A stretch of 58,827 nucleotides of DNA from Chloroflexota bacterium (GTDB taxonomy: Bacteria > Chloroflexota > Anaerolineae > Anaerolineales > VGOW01). The stretch covers positions 1-58,827 of the forward strand of contig JACPWC010000046.1 of the NCBI GenBank assembly GCA_016197225.1. The letters are read 5' to 3'. Below the pieces are notes generated by a model. It saw nothing but the letters and a program-made list of their open reading frames with translations. It did no database searches and was not told where the DNA came from. The position numbers were made by a program, and so were the translations under genes. Shown in pieces: positions 8,553-15,719 of this stretch; position 1 is the stretch's first letter; every line of letters starts with the position of its first letter.

Positions 8553-8987
8553 GTGACAGTCAAAGACGACAGCCTATATGTCAGAGAAATTTTCCCAGAC
8601 TCTATACTGGAATTCTTTAGCCCAATTCAGGTGCTAGGCTTTTTACCCGCTTTGGCTGTAACTGTAATAGCGGAAACCATAGCGGCAGCTCTCTTTTCGA
8701 GAGGAATAAAAACGTCCATAAAATGGGTTGGTTACGCTAATGCTCTGTCGTTACCAATCGTATGGTTCGTTTTCCCATTTCTACACCTCAGTGCAGTTTG
8801 GGTGTTCGTGCTGGCAGAAACGTTCGCGGTAATATTTGAAGCACTGTTTCTGCACGCCACAAACAAGAAAACGGGTTTGTCTTTCAAGCAGGCAAGCTCC
8901 GCCAGTCTGGCAATGAATCTTTCCAGCATAGTTGCTGGTGCGTTGGCTGTAGCATTGATAATCGGCTTCATTTATCTGCTATCCTAA
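8553..8987 (+). CDS. Membrane protein, probably 5'-truncated
   Basis: 144 residues from GTG 8553, with four hydrophobic segments (about 27-47, 58-75, 80-100, 122-143). No family recognised. The same frame stays open and looks coding for at least 190 bp upstream (back to about 8361) but offers no ATG, GTG or TTG, so the annotated start may be secondary and the real N-terminus lost. The whole stretch 8360-8987 is clearly more AT-rich than its neighbours, a sign of foreign origin. The stop is followed within 2 nt by the next gene's GTG. Confidence 0.55.
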   Translation: MTVKDDSLYVREIFPDSILEFFSPIQVLGFLPALAVTVIAETIAAALFSRGIKTSIKWVGYANALSLPIVWFVFPFLHLSAVWVFVLAETFAVIFEALFLHATNKKTGLSFKQASSASLAMNLSSIVAGALAVALIIGFIYLLS

Positions 8988-8997
8988 AGTGACCAAG

Positions 8998-9561
8998 ATG
9001 AAACCCGCTGACCCTCACCCCGACACCGTCGCCGGAATCAGCGCTGAAGCCGTCAAAGCCAAAACCGGCAAGACCTGGGCCGAGTGGCTTAAAGCCCTCG
9101 ACGCCGAAGGTTGTCGGAAGATGACTCACAAAGAGATCGTCGCCGTCGTCGGCGGCAAGTTCGGCGTGGGCGACTGGTGGCAACAGATGGTGACAGTCGG
9201 CTACGAGCAGGCGCGCGGCCTGCGCCAGAAACATCAGAAGCCGGAAGGTTTCCAGGTGAGCGCCAGCAAGACGCTGGCCGCGCCGGTCGAGACGGTTTTC
9301 AAGGCCTGGCACGACGCCCGCGCCCGCAAGAAATGGCTGGCCGAGCCGATTGCCGTCAGCAAAGCCACGCCGGGCAAGTCTCTGCGCCTCAAGTGGGGCG
9401 ATGGCAAGTCAAGCGCGGACGTGAACCTTTACGTCAAAGGCGAGGCCAAGACTCAGGTGACCGTCCAGCACAGCAAGCTCAAGAGCGCCAAAGAGGCGGC
9501 GGCCATGAAGAAGTTTTGGGGCGAAGCTCTCAATGCCCTGAAAGCAAGTCTGGAGGGATGA
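8998..9561 (+). CDS. DUF4287 / SRPBCC (AHSA1-like) protein
   Basis: About 187 residues. The N-terminal 70 residues match the DUF4287 pattern (GISAEAVKAKTGKTWAEW, then HKEIVAVV and DWWQQMVTVGYEQARG). The rest looks like a START/SRPBCC ligand-binding fold (VSASKTLAAPVETVFKAWHD, then KKWLAEP). This combination is widespread in soil bacteria, with unknown ligand. ATG 8998 was preferred; GTG 8989 adds three residues. A bidirectional terminator at 9673-9706 follows after a repeat-rich gap. Confidence 0.8.
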   Translation: MKPADPHPDTVAGISAEAVKAKTGKTWAEWLKALDAEGCRKMTHKEIVAVVGGKFGVGDWWQQMVTVGYEQARGLRQKHQKPEGFQVSASKTLAAPVETVFKAWHDARARKKWLAEPIAVSKATPGKSLRLKWGDGKSSADVNLYVKGEAKTQVTVQHSKLKSAKEAAAMKKFWGEALNALKASLEG

Positions 9562-9570
9562 TGTTCAAAT

Positions 9571-9632
9571 AGTCCACGAAGGTGGACTTCGCGCCTCTCG
9601 TTGCCGCGATTTTCCCACAGGGACGCCTGTGG
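9571..9632. repeat. Two short palindromes in the gap after the DUF4287 gene
   Basis: AGTCCAC/GTGGACT (9571-9577 and 9582-9588) and CCACAGG/CCTGTGG (9615-9621 and 9626-9632); the second is nested inside a GCGATT/AATCGC pair. Both are of the short dispersed palindrome kind found in many environmental genomes. Confidence 0.6.
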
Positions 9633-9672
9633 CGCAATCGCTGGGCGCCCTTTGCCAAACTTCAGCCAATAA

Positions 9673-9706
9673 AAAACGCCGACCCTCTCTCAAAGGCCGG
9701 CGTTTT
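9673..9706. terminator. Bidirectional intrinsic terminator
   Basis: AAAACGCCG (9673-9681) pairs with CGGCGTTTT (9698-9706), with A-run on one side and T-run on the other. It separates the plus-strand DUF4287 gene from the convergent minus-strand cupin gene. Confidence 0.8.
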
Positions 9707-9725
9707 GTTTACTTGCGGAAATCAT

Positions 9726-9768
9726 ATTTGATCTTATCTGCGTTTATCAGCGTTCATCCGCGTCCTAA
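9726..9768. repeat. Three 10-bp tandem units
   Basis: ATCTGCGTTT, ATCAGCGTTC and ATCCGCGTCC run head to tail just beyond the terminator. Unlike most repeats in this window no inverted arm is visible. Confidence 0.6.
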
Positions 9769-9785
9769 TGCCATGAACTGATTAG

Positions 9786-10094
9786 TCACCGAAAATCTTC
9801 TCGCGGCGGACTAAACGTGTCCAGCACCACACTGGCCTCCAGCGCCCGCGCCGCGTGCGGCACATTCGAGGGCAAGTGCAGGCTCTCGCCCGCCGCCACT
9901 TCCACCGCTTCGCCATTCACCGTGAACGCCATGCGCCCGCTCGCCACGTAGCTGATCTGCTCGTGCGGATGCGAGTGCTGAGGCACGGCGGCCCCGGCCT
10001 CAAAGCGCACCTCGACCAGCATCATCTTCTCGCCGTCGGCCCTGATCCGGCGCTTCACCCCTTCCGTCATTGTCACCCACTCTGAGTCAGCCAT
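9786..10094 (-). CDS. Small single-domain cupin protein
   Basis: 102 residues forming one cupin barrel. Motif 1 is around HSHPHEQISYVASGRM (His, His, Glu metal ligands) and motif 2 around HLPSNVPH (His ligand). Such stand-alone cupins bind a divalent metal; enzymatic role and substrate cannot be told. It is convergent with the DUF4287 gene and downstream of the fusA-like gene on the opposite strand arrangement, so it is probably transcribed alone. The repeat at 10107-10178 lies immediately before its start. Confidence 0.8.
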   Translation of the reverse strand: MADSEWVTMTEGVKRRIRADGEKMMLVEVRFEAGAAVPQHSHPHEQISYVASGRMAFTVNGEAVEVAAGESLHLPSNVPHAARALEASVVLDTFSPPREDFR

Positions 10095-10106
10095 AATAAC
10101 AACCCT

Positions 10107-10178
10107 GACGATGGACGACGGACGAAGGACGATAGACGACGGTTGTCATTCGTCATTCATCATTCGTCATTTGTCATT
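10107..10178. repeat. Heptamer repeats, two partly complementary arms
   Basis: Left arm: five GACGATG/GACGACG-like heptamers (about 10107-10142). Right arm: five GTCATTC-like heptamers (about 10143-10178). The arms are partly complementary. It fills the gap between the cupin start and the end of the fusA-like gene; its right units match those at 2137-2226. Confidence 0.8.
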
Positions 10179-10180
10179 CC

Positions 10181-12259
10181 CTACTCCTCTTCCTCACCCT
10201 TGCCCTTTTCCTTCCTGGCATTGGCAACGATTGCCTGCATCAGGTGGTTGGGCACCACTTCGTGGCGCAGGTAAGTCATGGTAAACACGCCCCGGCCCTG
10301 AGTGATCGAGCGCAGGTCGGTGACGTACCTCAGCATCTCGGCCTGGGGCACTTCGGCAGTGACAATGCTCTTGCCGCCGTCCTGCTCCATGCCGTGCACC
10401 CGCGCCCGACGGGTGTTGAGGTCACTCAACACGTCGCCCATGTTCGCTTCCGGCACGGTGATCGTCACGTCCATGATCGGCTCCAGCATCACCGGCCCGG
10501 CCCCCTGCACGGCCAGCTTGAAGGCCTCGCGCCCGGCAATTTCAAAGGCAATCGGCTTCGAGTCCACTTCGTGCATCTTGCCGTCGTACACAATCACCTT
10601 CACGTTGCCCATCGGGTAGCCGGCGATCACCCCCTGCTCCATCGTCGCCTTGATGCCCTTTTCAATCGGCGCCAGATACGATTTCGAAAGATTCATGCCC
10701 GTCAGTTCGTCGTCAAATTCAAACTCGGATTCGCGCAGAGGCTCAATGCGCAAATGCACTTCGCCGAACTGGCCCGCGCCGCCGGTCTGCTTCTTGTGGC
10801 GATACTGGGCTGAATAGGTTTTGGTGATCGATTCGCGGTACGGCACTTTGGGCGTCTCGGTCAAAATGGAGGTGCCGAACTTGCCCTCGGCCCGGCGAAT
10901 AGCCACGTCAATGTGTTGATCGCCCATGCCCTCCAGCAGAGTCTGGCGGGTGGCCGCTTCGGTGCGCCAGTGCAGAGTCGGATCCTCTTCGCACAACTTG
11001 GACAGAGTCGGCCCCATCTTGGTCGCGTCGCCCTGAGTCTTCGGGTGAACCGCCACTGTATAAAGCGCCGCCGGGTATTTGGGAGCCGGCAATTGAATCG
11101 GGTGAGTCTTGTCACCGAGCGTGTCGCCCGTCACCGTTGCGCTCAGTTTCGCCACCGTGCCAATGTCGCCGGCGTGAAGCGCCTTCACCGAAAGTTGTTC
11201 CTTGCCGCGCATGACGTGCAATGCTCCCAGCCGTTCTTCCGCGCCCTTGTTGTGATTCCAAACGCGGGTGTCCGAATTGAGCGAGCCGGAGAATATGCGG
11301 AAGTAAGTAAGCTTGCCCACAAAAGGATCAGCCGTCGTCTTGAACACGTACGCCGCCAGCGGCCCGGCGTCGCTGGCGGCCACTATTTCGTCGCCGCCCC
11401 TGCCTTCGCCGTGCGGAACCGGAATCTCGACCGGCGACGGCAGGTAACGGGTGATGCCTTCCAGGATCGGCAGGATGCCCACGTTGCCGGTGGCCGAAGC
11501 CACAAACACCGGCACGAACGTGCCGTTGTCCACCGCCGTCTTGAAGCCGTGCTTGATCTCATCGGCGGTCAATTCCTCGCCGCCCAGATATTTCTCCAGC
11601 AGGGCGTCTTCGCCCTCGGCGGCGGCTTCCATCATGTCGGTGTGGCCCTTCCGGGCCGCTTCCACATACTCTGCCGGAATATCAGTCGCCTCACCTTTCG
11701 CGCCCTTGCGAGCCTTCATCGAGAGCAGGCCGATCACGCCCTTGAAATCGTGCTTCTCGCCCCAGGGCAACTGCACCGGCACCAGCTTCACGTTCCGGGA
11801 AAGGTTCTGAACCGACTCCAGTGCCCGCTGGAAGTTGGCGTTTTCGCGATCCATTTTGTTGATGATCACGAAGCGCGGCAGTTTGAGTTCGTCGCAATAC
11901 TGCCACACCAGTTCGGTGCCCACCTCCACGCCCGCCACCGAATCCACCAGAATAATGGCCGCGTCGGCCACTCGCAAAGCCGCCTTCACCTCGCCCAAAA
12001 AGTCGGTGAAGCCCGGCGTGTCCAGAATGTTGATCTTGTAATTGTCGAACTCGACGACGACCTGAGAGGTGCTGATGGAAATTTTGCGGCGATGCTCTTC
12101 ATCTTCGAAGTCAGAGACGGTCGTGCCGTCCTCGGTCTTGCCCAGCCGGTTGATGGCGCCGGTGTTGAACAAAATGGCCTCCACCAGCGACGTTTTGCCC
12201 GACCCCACGTGACCGATCAAGGCAACGTTTCGGATAAACTCGGTTCCATACTCTTTCAT
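10181..12259 (-). CDS. Elongation factor G-like translational GTPase (EF-G2 type)
   Basis: 692 residues, full EF-G length, with the G1 loop as GHVGSGKTSL rather than the GHIDAGKTT of housekeeping EF-G, which marks the second EF-G type. G3 DTPGF and G4 NKMD are present, followed by domains II-V (the late segment EIAGREAFKLAVQGAGP and the C-terminal ISQGRGxFTM-type motif seen as ITQGRGVFTM). EF-G2 proteins bind ribosomes; in several bacteria their role differs from canonical translocation. The C-terminus is a Lys/Glu tail. CCTCC at 12273-12277 is the likely ribosome site, somewhat far (about 13 nt). It is divergent from the gene at 12343. Confidence 0.9.
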   Translation of the reverse strand: MKEYGTEFIRNVALIGHVGSGKTSLVEAILFNTGAINRLGKTEDGTTVSDFEDEEHRRKISISTSQVVVEFDNYKINILDTPGFTDFLGEVKAALRVADAAIILVDSVAGVEVGTELVWQYCDELKLPRFVIINKMDRENANFQRALESVQNLSRNVKLVPVQLPWGEKHDFKGVIGLLSMKARKGAKGEATDIPAEYVEAARKGHTDMMEAAAEGEDALLEKYLGGEELTADEIKHGFKTAVDNGTFVPVFVASATGNVGILPILEGITRYLPSPVEIPVPHGEGRGGDEIVAASDAGPLAAYVFKTTADPFVGKLTYFRIFSGSLNSDTRVWNHNKGAEERLGALHVMRGKEQLSVKALHAGDIGTVAKLSATVTGDTLGDKTHPIQLPAPKYPAALYTVAVHPKTQGDATKMGPTLSKLCEEDPTLHWRTEAATRQTLLEGMGDQHIDVAIRRAEGKFGTSILTETPKVPYRESITKTYSAQYRHKKQTGGAGQFGEVHLRIEPLRESEFEFDDELTGMNLSKSYLAPIEKGIKATMEQGVIAGYPMGNVKVIVYDGKMHEVDSKPIAFEIAGREAFKLAVQGAGPVMLEPIMDVTITVPEANMGDVLSDLNTRRARVHGMEQDGGKSIVTAEVPQAEMLRYVTDLRSITQGRGVFTMTYLRHEVVPNHLMQAIVANARKEKGKGEEEE

Positions 12260-12342
12260 GATACGGCGTCAGCCTCCAATGTTGGGGAATAGTTGAAGAA
12301 CAGTGGTAAGATTTTAGTCCATAGATGAAGGGAAGTCAAAAT

Positions 12343-13059
12343 ATGATCCAACGCCGCCTTGTCCTGTTAGCGCTCATCGGAGTCGTGCTGATCGTCGTCG
12401 GGGTCACCGCCGCCCGGATGATCACCGTCGCCAACACTATGAATGCCGCCGCCGCCTACGCCGTCGCTCACTCGGGTGAATTGTCCGTTCCACAACCGCT
12501 CCCGGCCAGCGCCGCTTACGACGAACCGCCGGTCAAAGTGGAAGCCGTCGCCCGCTACGGCGACGCGAACGCCGTCGAGGTGCAAATCACCCGCCGCTAC
12601 CAGACTGCCCGCCGCCCCGAAGCACAATTCACCGTCACCTACTTTTATCAGCCGACGACAAACGGCTGGCAACTTGTGTCCATGCCCGACTCATTCTGGG
12701 GCGACTCGCGATCCACGACCGGCGGCGACAGGTTGATCGTCCATTACATGCAACGCGACTCACGGCTGGTGGAAAACTTGGTAAAGGCCGCCGACCCGGC
12801 GCTGGAAGCCGCCTGCGAACGTTGGGTCTGCCCGCCGGGCGCCGTCGTCGTCCTGCAATTCCTGCCACAGGCAAACGTCAACGGCGAGCTTGTTTATCCC
12901 TCGCCGCGATTCACCGGCCTGCCCGCCTCGCTCGAAGCCAACGACGACTACCTGAGCCACCTCACCGCCGACGCCATCCTGGCCCTCGCTAAACAACTCG
13001 GCCAACTCCCCGAAGCCGCCCGCGCCGAAATTCAACGCCAAAACCTCTACGCCCCCTAA
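12343..13059 (+). CDS. Membrane-anchored protein of unknown function
   Basis: 238 residues from ATG 12343, which has GAAGGGA 10 nt upstream; ATG 12325 is possible. One N-terminal membrane segment (LVLLALIGVVLIVVGVTAA) anchors an extracytoplasmic domain of about 205 residues with no family I recognise. Two cysteines (ACERWVC) could form a disulfide. It is divergent from the EF-G-like gene and separated from the flavin reductase by a TTCTCCAA repeat. Confidence 0.75.
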   Translation: MIQRRLVLLALIGVVLIVVGVTAARMITVANTMNAAAAYAVAHSGELSVPQPLPASAAYDEPPVKVEAVARYGDANAVEVQITRRYQTARRPEAQFTVTYFYQPTTNGWQLVSMPDSFWGDSRSTTGGDRLIVHYMQRDSRLVENLVKAADPALEAACERWVCPPGAVVVLQFLPQANVNGELVYPSPRFTGLPASLEANDDYLSHLTADAILALAKQLGQLPEAARAEIQRQNLYAP

Positions 13060-13080
13060 TTCTCCAATTCTCCAATCTCC
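13060..13080. repeat. Octamer repeat, single arm
   Basis: Units TTCTCCAA, TTCTCCAA, TCTCCA sit directly after the stop of the preceding gene. The same octamer occurs at 30346-30386, 46622-46686 and 54500-54530. Confidence 0.7.
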
Positions 13081-13107
13081 ACGCGAAGCGTCCAACCTCT
13101 AACCACC

Positions 13108-13713
13108 ATGATCATTGACCCCTCCTCCCTCGCCCCTCGCGACCGCTACCGTCTCCTTATCTCCTCCGTCGCCCCGCGCCCCATCGCCTGGATTTCGACT
13201 CGCGCCCGCGACGGCTCGCTCAACCTTGCGCCCTTCTCGTTCTTTCAAGCCCTCAGCGGCACGCCGCCGCTCGTCGTCATCTCGATTGGCAAACGCAAAG
13301 GCGCGCCCAAAGACACCTTGCGCAACATCGAAGAGACGGGTGAGTTTGTGATCAACACCGTCACCGAAGAACTGGCCGAGAGGATGAGCCTCACTTCCGG
13401 CGAATGGCCGGCGGACGTGAACGAGTTTGAACTCACTAGACTCACACCCTCCCCCTCGGAAGTCGTCAAAGCGCCTCGCGTAGCCGAAAGCCCGCTCAAC
13501 ATGGAGGCCCGGCTCTTCCAGCTTGTCCATCTCACCGGCTCCGACTATGCCCTCGTCGTCGGCGAAATCGTCCGCTGGCACGTGGCCGACGGCTACCTGG
13601 CTCCCGACGGCCTGGTGGACATTGCCCGCATTCGCCCCATCGCCCGCCTGGCCCGCGACGAGTACACCAAGTTTGGCGAAGTGATTTCAATACCTCGCCC
13701 GAAAGTTCAGTGA
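13108..13713 (+). CDS. Flavin reductase-like (FMN-binding split barrel) protein
   Basis: 201 residues with the family pattern RLLISSVAPRPIAWISTRARDG, then NLAPFSFFQALS and TLRNIEETGEFVINTV, typical of NADH:FMN oxidoreductase-like proteins that bind FMN as dimers. Start ATG 13108. Its last bases overlap the heptamer repeat preceding the methyltransferase. A second family member lies at 20549, but the two are only distantly similar. Substrate unknown. Confidence 0.85.
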   Translation: MIIDPSSLAPRDRYRLLISSVAPRPIAWISTRARDGSLNLAPFSFFQALSGTPPLVVISIGKRKGAPKDTLRNIEETGEFVINTVTEELAERMSLTSGEWPADVNEFELTRLTPSPSEVVKAPRVAESPLNMEARLFQLVHLTGSDYALVVGEIVRWHVADGYLAPDGLVDIARIRPIARLARDEYTKFGEVISIPRPKVQ

Positions 13714-13774
13714 ACAGTGACGAGCGCATTTGCCACTGCTCACTGTTCACTGCTCACTACTCACTACTCACTCT
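13706..13774. repeat. Heptamer repeats forming a palindrome
   Basis: Short left arm GTTCAGTGAACAGTGA (13706-13721) and a right arm of heptamers (TGTTCAC, TGCTCAC, TACTCAC, TACTCAC) to 13774. The left arm covers the last codons of the flavin reductase and the right arm ends at the methyltransferase ATG. Confidence 0.8.
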
Positions 13775-13775
13775 C

Positions 13776-14327
13776 ATGCGCCGCCTCTTCTTCGCCCTCA
13801 CCTACTGGTTCAGCAAACCCCGCTGGGACACGAACATCACCCCGCCAGAGTTGATCAGCCTGATCGCCTCCGGCCTCAAACCGGGCCGCGCCCTCGACCT
13901 GGGTTGTGGCACAGGCACGAACGTCATCTATTTGACTCAGCACGGCTGGCAAACAACCGGCGTGGACTTTGTGGGCAAGGCAATTGAGACGGCCAAACAC
14001 AAGGCCAAAGCTGCCGGGGTCGCCGCCGACTTTTTTCAGGGCGACGTGACCCGGTTGGATTTTCTCTCGCCCTCGTTTGACCTTGTTCTCGACATTGGCT
14101 GTTTTCACAGCCTCCCGGCCAATCGCCGCCCGGCCTACATCGCCGGTCTGCGCCGCCTGCTCGGCCCCGGCGGCCACTTCCTGTGTTACGCTTTCAAACC
14201 CGAAGGGCCGATGGGCGGCCTTGAGGTGAATGAGATGCTTTCTCTTTTCAGTGACGGTTTCACCAACCTCAAGATCGAACATGGCGAAGGAATGCCGTCA
14301 GCCTGGTATACATTTATCCGAAAATGA
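13776..14327 (+). CDS. SAM-dependent methyltransferase
   Basis: 183 residues. Class I Rossmann motif I is ALDLGCGTGTN, followed by the acidic loop VDFVGKAI, motif II QGDVTRLDF and DLVLDIGCFHSL, a pattern common among small-molecule and thiopurine-like methyltransferases. The frame is open from 13710 but that stretch only reads the heptamer repeat, so ATG 13776 is the start. The stop overlaps the next gene's ATG (ATGA at 14324), so the two are translated together. Substrate unknown. Confidence 0.85.
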   Translation: MRRLFFALTYWFSKPRWDTNITPPELISLIASGLKPGRALDLGCGTGTNVIYLTQHGWQTTGVDFVGKAIETAKHKAKAAGVAADFFQGDVTRLDFLSPSFDLVLDIGCFHSLPANRRPAYIAGLRRLLGPGGHFLCYAFKPEGPMGGLEVNEMLSLFSDGFTNLKIEHGEGMPSAWYTFIRK

Positions 14328-15232
14328 GACACATCCTCTTTCTCTTCCTCGACGGCATCGGCCTGGGCGAAGCCGACCCGCAAATCAATCCGTTTGCCAT
14401 TGCCGAACTGCCAACCCTTCACGGCTTGCTGAACGGGCAAAGACTATTGCGAAGCACCCCGGCCACCGATAACGGTCAGGCGAGTTTCATCCCCACCGAC
14501 GCCGGCCTGGGCGTGGCCGGGCCGCCGCAGTCTGCTACCGGCCAGGCAACCATCCTCACCGGCCTCAACGTCCCCGCCCTCGTCGGCGGGCACTGGGGGC
14601 CAAAGCCCAACGAAGCCGTCAGCAACATTTTGCGCCGCGAGAACATTTTCAAAACGCTCATCAGGCGCGGTCAAACTACCACCCTCATCAACGCTTATCC
14701 GCAACGCTATTTTGAAGCTATCACTCGCGGCAAACGCATGTACTCGGCCATCCCCATGGCCGTGGACGCCGCTGGCATTCCGCTGATGACGGTGGACGAC
14801 CTGCGCGCCGGTCGCGCCTTCTCCGCCGACTTCACTGGCGAAGGCTGGCACGGCGAACTCGGCTATACCGACACGCCTGTCTACACCCTCGCCGAAGCGG
14901 GCGCAAAGCTGGCCGAAGTCTCTCGCCAGCGTTCCTTCACCTTCTTCGAGCATTGGATCACCGACCTGGTCGGCCATCGCGGCACGGTTGAAGAAGGGGC
15001 AAAAATGCTGGAGCGTTTTGACGCCATGCTTGGCGGCCTGCTCGCCAACTGGGATGACGACGGCCTGATCATCATCACCTCGGATCACGGCAACCTCGAA
15101 GACCTCTCCCACAGCCATCATACGATCAACAAAGTGCCCACCCTGATCATTGGCCGAAATCGCAACGCCATCCCGTTTATCGTTGACCTCACCGGCTTCG
15201 TCCCGGCCATCCTCAACTACCTCGCCGGTTGA
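14324..15232 (+). CDS. Alkaline-phosphatase-superfamily metalloenzyme
   Basis: 302 residues. The N-terminal LFLFLDGIGLGEAD supplies the first metal Asp; SATGQATILTG holds the catalytic Ser/Thr position; the C-terminal TSDHGNLED and HSHHTINKVPTLIIG supply the second metal cluster. This matches the phosphopentomutase / independent phosphoglycerate mutase branch, but it is shorter than both and lacks the mutase insertion. Translationally coupled to the methyltransferase (ATGA). A terminator follows at 15334. Substrate cannot be named. Confidence 0.85.
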   Translation: MRHILFLFLDGIGLGEADPQINPFAIAELPTLHGLLNGQRLLRSTPATDNGQASFIPTDAGLGVAGPPQSATGQATILTGLNVPALVGGHWGPKPNEAVSNILRRENIFKTLIRRGQTTTLINAYPQRYFEAITRGKRMYSAIPMAVDAAGIPLMTVDDLRAGRAFSADFTGEGWHGELGYTDTPVYTLAEAGAKLAEVSRQRSFTFFEHWITDLVGHRGTVEEGAKMLERFDAMLGGLLANWDDDGLIIITSDHGNLEDLSHSHHTINKVPTLIIGRNRNAIPFIVDLTGFVPAILNYLAG

Positions 15233-15333
15233 AACGACATTGACGGTTTCAGTCACAGTCGCCGTGCGGCTAGATGGTGAGGGTGTGTTGGTGCTCGGCA
15301 GTTCATGGACGCATGTCATGATCACGAATCAAA

Positions 15334-15357
15334 AGCCGCAGGGCAACCCCTGCGGCT
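15334..15357 (+). terminator. Intrinsic terminator
   Basis: AGCCGCAGGG (15334-15343) pairs with CCCTGCGGCT (15348-15357), then CTTTGCTTTC. It ends the methyltransferase/phosphatase-like transcript. The 100 bp before it (15233-15333) hold nothing recognisable. Confidence 0.75.
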
Positions 15358-15386
15358 CTTTGCTTTCAGTACAACTACCACCCCGC

Positions 15387-15719
15387 CTAACTTGCCCCCT
15401 CCACAATCGCGATCTCCTCATCCGTCAACCTGTACAGTTCATACACCAGCGCATCAATCTGCTTATCCGTTGCGTCTATTTGCCATTGGTATAGCTCACG
15501 ATCAACCGGAGGCTTTGCCGCGCCCAAGCGTTTGTGCAATTCCAGCATGGACTTGACGATGGACAACATGCGGTCGTGCCGCGCTTTGTCGGCAGGGTCG
15601 GCGAAATTAATGGGGCGGATTGGGAGTTACTCGATGTATTGCTTGTTGGCGGCGAAGTAGCCGGCGCGAAAAATTGTGGAGACCTACTTCAAACAGTAGT
15701 CAAGTAGCCGCAGAGCACT
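15387..15719 (-). pseudogene. 3' fragment of a type IIG-like restriction-modification gene
   Basis: Reading the minus strand from 15719 gives about 110 residues of the C-terminus of an Eco57I/type IIG-like enzyme: ALRLLDYCLK, STIFRAGYFAANKQYIE, LPIRPINFADPADKARHDRM, a coiled helix, and the typical end YELYRLTDEEIAIVEG. Two in-frame stops interrupt it, one after LDYCLK (TAG) and one after KQYIE (TAA), both where family members usually have Gln, so each is explained by one C-to-T change. The last 60 residues alone form an open frame (15387-15569). It abuts the DUF262 stop codon. The 5' part of the same gene lies at 17777-18088. Confidence 0.75.

Noticed and set aside
13710-13775. N-terminal extension of the methyltransferase
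   Set aside because: The 22 extra residues are just the heptamer repeat translated; ATG 13776 fits the family better.
15387-15569. Intact 60-residue gene
   Set aside because: Its sequence is the tail of a large restriction enzyme and the homologous frame continues upstream through stop codons, so it is a remnant.
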